NCBI GenBank assembly: GCA_016490735.1
Contig: JAEMWC010000001.1
Coordinates: 1,946,001-2,010,000 of the forward strand
Length of the DNA: 64,000 bases
Direction: 5' to 3'
From: Pachyseris speciosa
Lineage: Eukaryota > Cnidaria > Anthozoa > Scleractinia > Pachyseridae
Part shown: positions 51,765-63,306 of the stretch, piece by piece
How positions within the stretch are numbered: position 1 is the first letter of the stretch
Layout of the letters: every line of letters begins with the position of its first letter
Notes under the pieces: model-generated
Told to the model about the DNA's origin: nothing
The model's database searches: none
What the model saw: only the letters and a program-made list of their open reading frames with translations
Position numbers and translations under genes: made by a program

Positions 51765-52745
51765 TTATCTCTGCAAATCAGAAGGAACGGCCGGAAGAAA
51801 AACTATCTTAGATTGACAGCTATCGATCAATTTGCAATCTACCGCACCAATCAGAGACCCCGTTTATCTGGTGTACGGGTTCTGCAAGCGAACAAACACT
51901 GCGGGCAGGCGTATTTTTCGCCTTCCCTCCCCCTCCCCCCACGCCCGTTTTTTCCACCTCGCGCCTACTCCCTCGGCAAATTTTTCCTCGCCCCAACCCT
52001 CTACAGTTACCAAATCCAAGATGGCGCCCTAATACGAAAATGTGCACTCGCGCGCCCGAAATACGCCTGCACTGCAGGCTAGGCTAGTCTGTTCAGGAGT
52101 TTTGCATGTTGGCATTAGTGATCACAGCCTTATTTATGTTTATCGTAAACTATCTCCGGAGTTTGCTTTCAGAGGGCATTCCACTAAAACTTACAGAAAT
52201 TTCTGTAATTTTAACCAAGAAAACTTTCGCAGCAATATTTCTCGACAGGATTGGTCTTGTACCAGAGATGACCCGAACGTTTTGTGGGCTGACTGGAAAG
52301 CTAAATTTTTGACTATTGTAAACAATCATGCTCCAATCAAACCAAACGTGTTAGGTCGGCAAGGTACCTTGCATCACATCAGACCTGCGGGAGGGTATGC
52401 GCGATCGCGATGTTGCCAAACGGAAAGCTATAAAGTCTAACGATCCTCAAGACTGGGCTGTGTACAAAAGGCTACGTGATAAGATCAATAATGAAGTTAA
52501 ATCTGCCAAGTCATCCTATTATCCTAATGCGTTTATTCAGTCTAATGGCGACTTACGTAAAACTTGGCAAATGATTAATGAACTCACGTCCCGTCAGAAA
52601 AGCAATACGTCTGTGAAAGAATTAAAACTAAAAGAGAACTCAGTAACCAATTCTCACGAGCTTTCCAATGCATTTAATGATCACTTTTCAGCAATTGGAA
52701 CCAAACTTGCTAATGAGGTACCCCTTGTTACTGATGGTTCAAGTG

Positions 52746-52867
52746 AGGCCCGGTTCTAACGTCGAACTTCTCATGTGCCCAATCTAATGCAAATGAGCGA
52801 AAACAATAGATTTTTCTCATTTGCATTAAATTCGGCACATGAGAAGTTCGACGTTTGAACCGGGCCT
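52746..52867. mobile_element. MITE inserted in the LINE
   Basis: AGGCCCGGTTCTAACGTCGA at the left is mirrored at the right, arms ~37 bp (through CTTCTCATGTGCC) around an AT-rich centre. The LINE reading frame resumes right after it. Confidence 0.82.
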
Positions 52868-52944
52868 TATATACGGATTACATTGTTGGCAGCAACAACA
52901 AGTTCTCTTTCAGTCCAGTTAGTAGTAACAAGGTTTTCTCTCTC

Positions 52945-54019
52945 TTACAGTCAAAATAATCAGCGCGTGCCGCCTATTATTTGGGAATAGCTTTGATTAA
53001 CTGCCAACGGACTGCATAATTCGTTTCAAACTTTCAAATTTAATTTGAACATTGTAATCATTCAACCGTAGCCAGAGTGTAACCTCATTTGAAATATCGA
53101 TTGTTGATTGGTTTATTTCTCACGTGGCTTGAACGCTTCGAGGAGTGTGCACGTGCCAAGTTTGGTGCTATTTTGAGTCTTCTTCACTTGTTCGTCATTT
53201 TCTCAATCGTTTCACATGGTTTTCGTGGATTTCTTTTGATAAACACAAGCCTAGGCTCTTGTAGAAAAGAACGGCGAATTTTTGGAACGGACGTATCCAA
53301 GTTCCCGGGGAAAATCATCCAAGAAACGTCTCCAGCATGAAAGGTCAAATGTCAATTGCGTTATTTCATCAACCGGCGTGAATTTCAACGAACGCGCTCC
53401 CAAGAAAAATATATTCAGATCTGGCAAGCGCTAGCTGGAAATAGCCGCCAGATAGCCTTCTTTCAGCGGAGTGCGGTAGGTTTTTATGTCACAGGACTTG
53501 AACACCCTACGAAGCGTTCAAGCCACATGAGAAATAATGCACATGTCATCGGCTTCCCCGTGGGGTCCACTCCCGGGTCTACCAGGGAGATACGTGGGGG
53601 AATACAAGGAGATGGATGGGATTCTTTGCCCGAGGGTAGAGGAAAATCTTGACATTGGTTTACGATCAAAGATTAGGGGGTGGGGGAATTCACAAGTTTG
53701 AAAAGGATGTCGCGGGGATTTTCAGCTGAGAGACACCTCACCCAGGGGACTTTGTCTTGAGAGATTCCCCGATCCCCCGGGGAAATTCCTCAAGTTTGCT
53801 TGACTGATTTTACAATCCCCCTGGTTAGCCCGGGGGTCGACCCCACGGGAAAGCCGATGACATGTGCATAAACCGATCAACAATCGATATTTCAAATGAA
53901 GTCGCACTCAGGCTACGGTTGAATGATTACAATATTGAAATTAAATTTGAAAGTTTGAAACGAATAATGCAGTCCGTTCGCAATTAATCAAAACTATTGT
54001 CGAATAATATTGGGATTAA

Positions 54020-54051
<32 letters not shown>

Positions 54052-54455
54052 TGCATACGGCTTTGCTTACAGAAGGAAACATGTTAGATGTGATTTGACT
54101 CCAGGCAGCTAAAGAGCTAGTGAAATTTAATACATTGTGAAATTTTTAACTCTTTAGGTATAGTATTCAAGGAGATATTGTCTTCCAAAAACTGCAAAAT
54201 TCCTGGGTGCCAAAAGCACTAATGAGCTCATACATTCTTTGCAAAATTTTGAGTTTTTAAACCCGCGTTGCACAAAACGTATTCAATACATGAGGCTCAT
54301 ATTCACTGGCAGAGTTATTCATACCACGACCTTTCAATATTCAGAACTGATTTATTTGTAGCTCCATCAGAAACTGAATTGTTCATGCTAATGAGGCAAA
54401 TATTGTAAACAAGGATTCCCCTATAGGCGGCACGCACTGAGTATTTTGACTGTAA
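52945..54455. mobile_element. Non-coding TIR element inserted in the LINE
   Basis: TTACAGTCAAAATAATCAGC then GCGTGCCGCCTAT at the left is inverted at the right with a few changes. A second, subterminal inverted repeat of ~150 bp (52990-53135 and 53870-54010) surrounds a GC-rich centre. No coding sequence recognised. Confidence 0.75.
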
Positions 54456-55154
54456 ATAAATTATCTTAATCCAAAGCAACGGGTCTTGATGATATTTCTG
54501 CCAAACTAATTCGGGAATGTGCGGATCTTATCGCGATCCCTTTATGTAACATTTTCAATAAGTCTTTAAGTTTTAGTTTATTTCCAGATGACTGGAAATG
54601 CGCTAGGGTGACGCCATTATTTAAACAAGGTGCCGCGAACTGATGTGAATAATTAGCGGCCAATCTCTGTTATCTCAGTAGTAGCTAAAGTGTTCGAGAG
54701 AATAGTGTATGATCAATTGTATAGTTTTTTTGGCTAATGAAGAGATTATCTGGCTCCTGACAACTTATCTGCTATGTTCACTGAGCGGAGAAAGTCAGGA
54801 TATGTCTTAAGGGACTCTACAAACAAATTAATTGTCCCTTTACCCAGAAACAACTACCTAAAAGGAGTTTTAACTATAGAGGTGCAACTCTCTGGAACAG
54901 TCTACCCTGCAATCTTAGACAAGTGAAATCTCTAGATCTTTTTAAGCAATTGTTAAACCTTCATTCTGTTAATTAAGTTATATACACGGCATTCATGGAA
55001 AACAGGTCTAGTTTAGAGTAGTATTTTTTACCGTAGAGACTTTTTAGGTGTGTATTTATCGTTATTAGGAATTATTATGTAGTTGTATTTTATATTGTAA
55101 TTCACCTGATGAATTTTCCCGTGTTAAAATAAAGATTTTGAGATTTTTTTTGAG

Positions 55155-55991
55155 ATGAGTGATTATTTTAAGACATTACGAGAGCCATTAATTGAACAAC
55201 AGAAAAAAACAGATGAGAAACAGGATAAATTAATTGAACAATTGAAGGATAACCAGGAGAGAATTGTTCAGGCTATAGAATATGATCCCAAAAAGGCAAT
55301 ACCTTATCATGGTAAACCATTACCCGAACTTGAATTGGATGAAGAGGGTGAAGAGGAAGAAGAGGTAGAAAAATAATCAGGTACAAGTGAAAAAACAAGG
55401 ATATTGAATCTGGATAAAGGTATTAACAAAGAATACAGAACTCTATTGGAAGATAAAGGTTTTGATTTACCATCTGAGATTCTGAAAGAACAAAACATTG
55501 TTGATAATGTCATGAAAAAAAGTCCAAAACAAAATAAAGCGTTCTCAAGATTATTTCAAAGGTCATTCAACAAAACAAGGAAAACCACTAGCAAAACTCA
55601 CAAAAATTGAAAAAACAACCTATTCACGCAATGAGAAAGAATTGGCATATTTCAAAGACTATTTGATAAGACTGGAACATATAAAAGCAGCTCCATAATA
55701 CATGGTGAAGGTGTAAGAAGATACAAATAACCTAAAAGAAATGCTTATAAAATAAACAATAATCTATATGGAGGTTTATTAATTGATGTCTCAAAATTAA
55801 TGAATGAAATGAAACTTAATGCATATCATGGTGGAAAATTGGTTTATCAAGCTGATGCTGACAAATCACTTATAAACCTGCTCAAAAAAAGATACAATCC
55901 TAAAACAGAGTATAGTATTTCTGCAGTAAAAATTTTCAATGAACTTAATATGCTTTCAAATATGCCAAAACACAAATCCTCAGGAAAATAA
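55155..55991 (+). pseudogene. Polinton conserved protein with coiled-coil start
   Basis: Pieces at 55155-55376, 55404-55610 (same frame, separated by a TAA at 55374) and 55800-55991 (other frame). Start MSDYFKTLREPLIEQQKKTD with a heptad-like coiled coil and an acidic patch; the C-terminal part holds YGGLLIDVSKLMNEM and FNELNMLSNMP. Known in Polintons as an unnamed conserved protein. At least two frameshifts. Confidence 0.65.
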
Positions 55992-56009
55992 AAAATGATT
56001 TAATCTAGT

Positions 56010-56197
56010 GTTATATATTCCCAAGATCCTAGAAAATTGGTAAATCATATGCAAATTTTGATTGGATCGATAAATTCTGGTAATAACAGTCCAGTATTGA
56101 AAAATGATTTATTTCAGGTAAATGATGAATTATTGAGGATAGGAGCTATTGAAAAAACAATGCATGAAAAACTGTATAATAGATATATGTTGAAATG
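56010..56197 (+). CDS. Small Polinton protein
   Basis: About 60 codons, YSQDPRKLVNHMQILIGSIN and a helical C-terminus ending at TGA 56197, no clear ATG. It recalls a short conserved Polinton ORF between the coiled-coil protein and the penton-like protein. Function unknown. Confidence 0.45.
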
Positions 56198-56911
56198 AAT
56201 GTAAACAGAGTTTTAGTTTTCAAATTTCTTGATGCGAGAAAACAAAATCCTAATAATAAGCCTGGTAATTTCACAGTAACATTTATACCAGAATTAATTT
56301 TAGATAATAACAAGCAATATTGTTTAGCACTCGATGATATTTCAATGACAGCCAGTCGGCACAATATCAAACCAAAATATCAAGACAATAAATTAGTTAT
56401 CTCAAAAAACAAATGATCATCATGGCAAAAATTACATTTCTGTCAGGTATGTATGATTATGATGATATAAGTGAATTTATTAAGAATAAAATTGGAAAAT
56501 TATCAGGTAAAGATACTGATGGAATAAATATTTTCTTTGATTTGACAACATACAAAGTGATTATTGCTTTGAATAAAAATTACAGACTAAATTTCAAAAA
56601 TAGTGGAAATTTTGCAGATTGACCTGGTTTTGAAAAGAAAATTAAGTAACAGTATTGATAATTTATATATTAGATGCTCATTGTTGAGTAAATCTATTAT
56701 TTCAGGACGTCGATCAAATGTCTTGTACACCTTTTCAACAAACACCAAAACAAGGAGTTTTCCGTTTGAAATTCAAACGATGAATCATCTCTGGAATAAA
56801 GTGAATAAGTAAGGTGATTTCTGAAGTACAGTTTGCATAACAGATGATGAAGACAGGGAAGTCGACTTGAATGACATTGATATTTCTCTTACCGTTGTTA
56901 TGAAAGAACTG
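56195..56911 (+). pseudogene. Polinton minor capsid (penton-like) protein, broken
   Basis: Three overlapping open pieces (56195-56416, 56413-56622, 56603-56812) plus a tail give one protein: LDDISMTASRHNI, FLSGMYDYDDISEFI, YKVIIALNKNYRLNFKNSG, and IISGRRSNVLYTFS. The strand-rich pattern and position just before the major capsid gene fit the single jelly-roll penton protein. Broken by two frame changes and stops. Confidence 0.65.
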
Positions 56912-56937
56912 TAATTTATATACACTTATCTTATAGA

Positions 56938-57237
56938 ATGGGGAGAAGAGAAAGAGATCCTGATACAGGTGAATATTATATCCAAGGTGAGGGTATATTT
57001 GATGTTTTCAAAAATGTAGCTTCAAAACTTGCAAGCAGAACAGCCAAAAAAATTGCCACAAAGAGCGCTGAAAAATTAATAGAGAATGGTTCAGAAAAAA
57101 TAGGTGAAAAAACAGGGCAATTAATTGGTGAAAAAATATACGATAAATTAAAAAACAAGCCATAAACTACAGATGAAGTAAAAGGAGATGAAATTATTAG
57201 ACGTTTACAAAAAGAAAATACAAAGCGGCAAAGTTAA
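56938..57237 (+). pseudogene. Small basic Polinton protein (pVI/pX-like position)
   Basis: ATG at 56938, 75 codons to a TAA at 57163, after which the frame continues open to 57237. Sequence IQGEGIFDVFKNVASKLASR with alternating Lys/Ala helices and G-E-K repeats. Such amphipathic basic proteins precede the major capsid gene in Polintons. The role as a capsid-interior protein is inferred. Confidence 0.5.
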
Positions 57238-57317
57238 GAGACTGATAAATATAAGTATATCAAAGGTGTATATAATAATTTACTTTGTGATCATTTTTTA
57301 TCTAATCATATAATATA

Positions 57318-58604
57318 ATGAGCGGAAATTTTCGAAGTCCAAAATTGTTAAAAGATATGAATACTCATATTACGATTTGCAAACACCTTTGAACGCTAAT
57401 ATCGGTGCAAATAATCGACAAACTAAAGATGATTACCTTTTTGTAGTCGATAATAGTTCAGAAGCCAATCCAATTGAGTGGTATGATAGTTATATCGAAG
57501 TCAATGTTGAACTTTTGCAATTATACCAAGCTCGAGATGGTGCTGGAATCGGAGCTGGAGTTGGAAATGTAAATTTATTTAGTACAACAACAAACGGTCA
57601 CACTTTCATAAGAGAAATACAAGTGCAATGTAATGGCATTACTGTTTATAACACAAGAGTGAATGAAAATTCAAATGTATTATCACTTTTGAAGTATACT
57701 CAAGAATATGCCAATACAGTTGCTAAAGACAATTTCTTTCATCTAGATACGAATACAGGAACTGCAGAACCTAGAACTGCACAAGCATTATTTAATCAAG
57801 GTTTTGCTTTGCGTAAAACAGAAGGTGCCAATGAAAACAACATATCCATCCCATTGAATTTATATTCTCATTTTTCTGCCTTCAAAAATAATCTTCACCC
57901 AAACCTAGAAATGAGCATTTTAATCCGATTATTAAATGATAATGAAATCATATTTCGCTCCAATGCAGCACCTAATTCAAAAGTGTTGATAGCTAAATTC
58001 AGGTTGTGGTGCCCTAAACTAATTTTTAATGACGCGGAAATGAAACAATACCTTGAAAAATATCTTAAACCAAAAACTTGGTATATTTGACAGAGCATCA
58101 AGAAATAAACCAAATTGCGGCTGTCAGTTCATTTTTCAGAATTTCCAATGGAATCAGACGCCCTCACCATGTTTTTATTTGGGTGGTCCCGACAGCTTCA
58201 TACACTAATCAAGAACGCAATATTTTTTTATTCAAAACATTCAGTATAGGTGCAAATAACAGATATTTCAGCAAAGCACAATTAGAAGTGAATAATAACA
58301 TCTGTTACCCTCAATTGGAATTATGAGGTCAAGAAGAAAGTAAATTGTACGGAGCACTTGTGAGATATAATTCAGCTTATAATGACTTTCTTAGTGGTTC
58401 ATCGATTGATCGAGCAAATTTCAAGAATCTGTTTGGAATAATTTATTTTGATCTTCGAAACCAAGAAGAAGACACAAAGGACTTTGTTGTATCGTTGACT
58501 TTCTGATATGAATTAAGCGATGCAAATAATACAAATTACACACTGAACGCTTTGGTTTTATATGAAAAAGAGACAGAATTAAAGCTCAATGTGGAAATCA
58601 TATA
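57318..58604 (+). pseudogene. Polinton major capsid protein (double jelly-roll), broken
   Basis: ATG at 57318. A frame change near 57356 leads to the long piece 57377-58090 (YDLQTPLNANIGANN, ENSNVLSLLKYTQEY, then LNLYSHFSAFKNNLHPNLEM). Another frame change near 58080 leads to 58078-58326, a TGA at 58324, then FGIIYFDLRNQ and YELSD up to 58604. The C-terminal FxIIYFDLR motif and length (~425 codons) fit the family. Confidence 0.85.
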
Positions 58605-58624
58605 ACATATATTATATACGAGTA

Positions 58625-59430
58625 ATGACATTTTATCATTCTTATGAGGTTAAATTAAGCAAAGGGCAACTAGAAAAGTTATCTAAAGCTTTTAAAAATA
58701 ATTCTGCCATCACCATTCGATTGGATAAAAATTTGTTAAGTGGTCAACAGGAATTAATGCTAACCAAAACTCAAATCAATAAATTGGTTCAGACATTAAA
58801 ATATCCAAAACACAAATACGAAAAGCAGTTAAAACAGTGTGGATCTCTCTGGTCATCATTACTTTGTCTTGGAACGAAAATGCTTCCATAACAACCATTA
58901 GGCACAGGTGCTTTACCCGCTCTAGAATCTTTGGGGATTGACAAACGTTTTGGTAAGGGCCAAAAAGGCGGTTTCCTGGTACCAGATTCAAAAATACAGC
59001 AATTGATAAAAAATAAAGATGTGCTCACAACCAAACAGAAAAAAAGACATTTTCAATGCTCTTAAAACAGAAATGCATTATATTTGAAACCAACACAGAA
59101 AAAGATTAATTAAGGTTTTCTTGGACCACTAGCTTCCATTGGTATTCCATTGGCATTTGAACTGGCTTCAAAACTCTTTGGAAAAGGCTTGAGTGTGCCA
59201 AAAAAAGCATAATCATCAATCTCAACAAGAGGCAGTGGGAAAGGCAAAGGACTGAATATATCTCCAAAACCGAATATGTTAATGCCATCTTATTCTCCGC
59301 CTTTTTTTGGAACATGGGAAGATCAAGTTGGTATGGGAGTAACAAAAACTCAAAAGACAAAAAGGGGACTGATTTGCTGTTTAGCAAAAATTCTCCGTTA
59401 AAAGGAGTTCCGCTTTTAGGAGAAATAATT
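58625..59430 (+). pseudogene. Polinton membrane/capsid-associated protein, broken
   Basis: Start MTFYHSYEVKLSKGQLEKLS, then SAITIRLDKNLLSGQQELML; later frames show LGIDKRFGKGQKGGFLVPDS, GIPLAFELASKLFGKGL and PSYSPPFFGTWED. It belongs to a conserved Polinton protein with K-x-LSKGQ and GG-rich hydrophobic parts. At least three breaks. Function not established; similar proteins are thought to act at membranes. Confidence 0.5.
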
Positions 59431-59880
59431 TAAAACCTGAATTCGTGAATGAACCTATCAGCAATTTTGATCTTTAAAACTGGTGTAATTATCTGAATAT
59501 TAAAATAGAGGGTATTTTTAGCAGAAATGAACATATGCCAAATAACCACAGTCCTTGTATAGTCAATCTTGATGATTACAAAAATACAGGAACACATTGG
59601 GTAGCATGTGCACCATCACATAAAAAATAAAAAGATTTTGTGGTATTTTGATTCCTTTGGAATGCATTATTCAAAGGAATATGAAAAGAGAGCTTAAAAG
59701 AATGGAATGATAGAGATTTACAATACAATTCCATACCAAAATATCAAAAGTGTTTTATGTGGTTATTATTGCATTTATTTTCTTCATCGTTGGTCGCTTG
59801 GAGAGGACTATTATGATATTTTGAAAAGATTTAGTACGGGATACCGTAGCAAATACTCGTTTAGATCTTGTTCTTCATCA
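59431..59880 (+). pseudogene. Polinton adenain-type cysteine protease, broken
   Basis: Catalytic His in NTGTHWVACAP, Asp in the FDSFG box (~59650), Cys in SVLCGYYCIYFLHRW (~59750). The order H-D-C and spacing match adenain/Ulp1-type proteases that mature capsid proteins. Stops near 59503 and 59627 and a frame change near 59690 break it. Confidence 0.8.
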
Positions 59881-60158
59881 TGGAATCCTTTTTTTCGCTA
59901 AAACGATATTACGCTGGTGAGGCAATGAGAAACCCTGAACTGCATAAAGCAACTGACTATGCCGTATCAAAAGCCACTTCATTCATTCACAAAACAGGAT
60001 CAGAAATGTTGGATCAATTATCAGCCAAAGTAAGACCAAACAAAAAATATAAAACAGATAGAAAAGACCTTGATGGATCAGGTTTATTAACTCAAATTCC
60101 TGGTACTACTACATTTGTACCATCAATTTTGCTAGATAAAATTTTTAAAAGCATTTAG
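59880..60158 (+). CDS. Polinton conserved protein upstream of PLA2
   Basis: ATG at 59880 (MESFFSLKRYYAGEAMRNPE), helical, with EMLDQLSAKVRPNKKYKTDR and DLDGSG, ends at TAG 60158. In relatives this segment is the N-terminal part of the same protein as the phospholipase-like domain that follows, so the stop may be internal. Confidence 0.6.
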   Translation: MESFFSLKRYYAGEAMRNPELHKATDYAVSKATSFIHKTGSEMLDQLSAKVRPNKKYKTDRKDLDGSGLLTQIPGTTTFVPSILLDKIFKSI

Positions 60159-60302
60159 TAAAAATGTTAAAGGCTTTAATAGTTATGGATCTCTATTGAA
60201 AACACAATAAAAGATTATACTGGTTCAGGTATTGACATTCACAAAGTTATTGGAAAATTACCTCCACCAAAAGCTAGTTTTACACCAGGAAAATAGAAAT
60301 AA

Positions 60303-60549
60303 ATGGGACCGTATAACCCACTTGATAAGCAATTTAAATATGACCCAAATACTGGTGAAATATTGGAATGGTATGTAAAACCATATAATAACGTTGACGA
60401 AATTTCAGCACGTCATGATGTTTGTTATGATAGAGGTGTTAATAAGCACGAATGTGATAAAAAAAATGGTTAAAGAACTTGATACAATACCATGTGGCAT
60501 GATACCAAAGTGGGGACAAACAGCAAAATTTTTAATTGATAAAAATTAA
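60303..60549 (+). pseudogene. Polinton phospholipase A2-like domain, frameshifted
   Basis: MGPYNPLDKQFKYDPNTGE supplies the calcium-loop-like GPYNPL, and EISARHDVCYDRGV holds the catalytic HDxCYD motif. A one-base insertion in an A-run near 60462 shifts the frame before the C-terminal helix. The parvovirus VP1-type phospholipase uses the same signature for endosome escape, and the motif is known in Polintons and adintoviruses. Confidence 0.8.
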
Positions 60550-60579
60550 AAACTTGGTCTTGGTGTAAAGTCAGAAAAA

Positions 60580-61543
60580 AAGGAAAAAACTGTCAAGTGA
60601 AGTAAACTGGCAACAGAAATTAGCAGATGAACTGCATAAACCAATAAAAAAGAAGTTCACTCGGCGGCGCGTTATTGTTAAACACATAGACGACATATGG
60701 TGTTCTGACCTTGTTGAAACGCAACAATTTAGTAACTGGCATAAAGGATACAGATATCTTCTTATGGTTTTAAATATTTTCGGTAAATACGGTTGGATTG
60801 TACCCTTGAAAGATAAAAAGGGAGAAACTGTAGCAAATGCATTTAAAACAATATTCAAGGAAAGTAGAAAACCACAATATCTTTGGACTGACAAAGGTAA
60901 AGAATATTGTAACAAACATGTGTAGGAACTCTTGGAAAAACATGAAATAACATTATACTCAACTGAGAAAGAGGAAAAGTCATCTGTTTTCGAAAGGTAG
61001 AATAGAACAATTAAAAACCGGATCTAACAATTAAAACCGGATGTGGAAGCAATTCACTTTTCAAGGTAATACACAGTATTTGGATGTACTACCAAAAATA
61101 TTGGAAAAGTATAACGACACAAAGCACTCAAGCATAAGAATGACGCCTATTGAAGCATCAAAGAAAAAGAATGAAGGAACTGTTTATTTTAATTTATATA
61201 ATAATCTTGAGTCATTATCATCTGGAACAAAATTTCAGATTGGTGATAAAGTCAGGATATCAAAATACAAGCGATCAGTACTTGATAAAGGTTATACACC
61301 AAATTGGACTGAAGAGGTGCTTAAAATCGATAAAAGTCAGTACAGTAACCCAATCACTTACAAAATAAAGCCCTTGAATAATAAGGAAATAAAAGGATCA
61401 TTTTATGAACCTGAATTATTGAACGCTAAACAAGATATATTCAGAATAAATAAAGTTATTCGGAGAGATTATAAAAAGAAACAGGTTCTTGTTAAATGGA
61501 ATGGAAGGGATACAATGATGATTTTAATAGTTGGATACCCCTA
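60580..61543 (+). pseudogene. Polinton integrase (rve) with chromodomain, broken
   Basis: Basic start FTRRRVIVKHIDDIWCSDLV (first Asp), YLWTDKGKEY (second Asp), the SSVFER position (Glu), then TKHSSIRMTPIEA, and a C-terminal chromodomain (RINKVIRRDYKKKQVLVKWN). A TAG near 60924 and further breaks near 60998-61040 separate the core from the open piece 61041-61544. DDE residues remain visible. Confidence 0.85.
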
Positions 61544-61588
61544 AAAGTTGTTTAAAATATTTAAAACTTTTATCTAAATTATTATTAT

Positions 61589-61822
61589 ATGACTTCATTA
61601 AAAAAATACATATTGCAGAGAACTGAAGAATGTTTGAATAAATTACTGATTAACATTGAACATAATGAAAATGTGTTACATGATATTTATGATAAGACAA
61701 CTGCCAAGCAAAAGGAGCGAAGATTGATGAAACAAATCCTGCTAAAACTCTACAACAGAAAAATTACAAGACTGATGGAAATTATATGTAACGAAATTAA
61801 TATCAGGAAGAATATAACGTTT
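61589..61822 (+). CDS. Small Polinton ORF cut by a SINE
   Basis: ATG at 61589, MTSLKKYILQRTEECLNKLL, helical and charged; the natural end is replaced by SINE sequence from about 61830. No domain recognised. Confidence 0.4.
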
Positions 61823-61829
61823 TGCAAAA

Positions 61830-62039
61830 CACGGGTCACGTGTCACGGGTTCAAACCCCGTTGAAGTCCTGAATTTTTTTTAGGCTTCTTTTCGCAATTG
61901 CATAAATTGCGTTCATAACTGTGAGGATCATTCTTTATTTGATTTCATTTCCGCAGTTTAGATATGATTCATTTCATATATCATTCACACTCATTTCTTT
62001 CACGGGAACATATGAACCCACAATTGACCTGCTCCCAAA

Positions 62040-62071
<32 letters not shown>

Positions 62072-62185
62072 ATCGCACCGATAATCGCGAGGTCACGGGT
62101 TCAAACCCCGTTTAAGTCCTGAATTTTTTTCAGGCTTCTTTTCGCAACCATAAATTGCGTTCACAACTGCGAGGATCATTCTTCA
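61830..62185 (+). mobile_element. Two tRNA-derived SINE copies in tandem
   Basis: The first copy is 5'-truncated (starts near GGTCACGTGTCACGGGTTC). The second is complete from the tRNA-like head (A box TAGCTCAGTTGG at 62053, B box GGTTCAAACCCC at 62098) to its tail (CAGGCTTCTTTTCGCA, GAGGATCATTCTTCATTTGA). Both share the tail also found at 15.84-16.02 kb. They sit between the Polinton small ORF and the PolB remnant. Confidence 0.82.
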
Positions 62186-63292
62186 TTTGATAAATGTAAA
62201 GTATTACCACCTAAAAAAAATTATATCACCCTGTTATGCCGCTAAGAATAAAAGTCGATATTTGCGAAAAATTGATCTTCACATTATGTAAAACATGTGC
62301 TGAAAAAAGAAACCAAAATAAATACACTCATGATAATAATGAAAAATCTTTTACAGGAACTTGGGCAACAGATGAAGATAACAATGCAATTAAAAAAAGG
62401 ATATCAGTATTAAAAGTATATGAAGTATGGCATTATGAGAACACAAGTGATGATCTGTTCAAAGGTTATAAAAGAAGATTCGTGAAAATAGATTTAGAAA
62501 CAAGCAAATACGATATCAAATCAGTTTATGAAGAAAATGGTTTCAAAGATAAGACAAAAAAGAATCTTGATATAAACATTGAAAAATTCGAATTCAATCC
62601 AGATTTAAGAAACATTTCAAAATTATGTTTGAATAGTCTTTGGGGGATATTTGGTCAAAGATCAAATTTGAACCAATTAAAATTCGTCATAGAGCCAATC
62701 GAATTTTACAAAATATTGTTGGATGACAGTATGTCCAATTTAAACATTCAATTCATTAATGACGATATGGTTGAAATGACATACAATTTCAAAGATCATT
62801 TCATCGACAATTCAAATGACACAAACATTTACATAGCCTGCTTCACAACAAGTCATGCCAGATTAATGTCATATAATAAAATTGACTACTTACAAAAGAA
62901 AGTATTATGCTTCGATACTGATTCAATCATATATATTGATAATGGTACAAAAAAAATATCGAAACAGGTGATATGATTGGACAAATGACAGATGAATTCA
63001 GTTTCTAAATCTTATAGTTTCAAATACGGCGATAATCAACAAAAATCAGCTATAAAAGGATTCCCTTTGAGGCATGAAAACTCAAATTTTTAAATCACGA
63101 AAGCTTAACCAATATACATGTAGTGAAAAAACAAATAAGAGAAATAACAATCGTGAATGAAAACAAAATTACAAGAAAAAATATAAGATATAATTAACGT
63201 ATACAGTGAAAAAGTATTTAAATTAAGGTATGACAAAATAGTTGTAAAATTTATAAACACTGATTGTATTGAAACTGAACCTTATCGTCATT
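62186..63292 (+). pseudogene. Polinton protein-primed DNA polymerase B, C-terminal remnant
   Basis: Starts mid-protein right after the SINE. Contains the motif B region KLCLNSLWGIFGQRSNL and motif C VLCFDTDSIIYID, then after a frame break near 62970 a C-terminal part (GDNQQKSAIKGFPLRHENSN, IVNENKITRKN) ending at TAA 63290-63292. The exonuclease domain and the palm start (motif A) are absent, so most of the gene is lost. Replicates the element in intact Polintons. Confidence 0.85.
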
Positions 63293-63306
63293 AATCAGTT
63301 ATGATA

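Larger units (their letters stand above)
49650..52080. mobile_element. TIR element with RecQ-type helicase remnant
   Basis: AGCCTGCAGTGCAGGCGT at 49650 is inverted at 52063-52080. Two gene fragments lie near the ends and point inward. No transposase is visible. I cannot assign the superfamily. Confidence 0.65.
52081..55140 (+). mobile_element. LINE (non-LTR retrotransposon), truncated and split
   Basis: Pieces in order: endonuclease C-terminus (VGISDHSLIYVYRKL, 52100-52440), pre-RT region (52397-52745), a short continuation after a MITE (52868-52944), RT start (KATGLDDISAKLIREC, 54470-54700), and a C-terminal tail with LIVPLPRNNYLKRS and GATLWNSLPCNLRQ (54790-54975), then a 3' UTR ending near AATAAAGATTTTGAG. 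The RT core including the catalytic motif is deleted around 54740-54785. Confidence 0.82.

Noticed and set aside
53500..53850. GC-rich region as a CpG-island promoter
   Set aside because: It is the centre of a TIR element nested in a LINE and consists of imperfect inverted GGGGA/TCCCC words. No gene start is near.
61830..62110. Functional tRNA-Ile or tRNA-Thr gene
   Set aside because: The anticodon loop is abnormal and a conserved SINE tail follows, also seen at 15.84-16.02 kb, so these are SINE heads.
55155..63292. Alternative genetic code in the Polinton
   Set aside because: TAA, TAG and TGA all occur inside genes together with frameshifts and deletions, which means decay, not reassignment.
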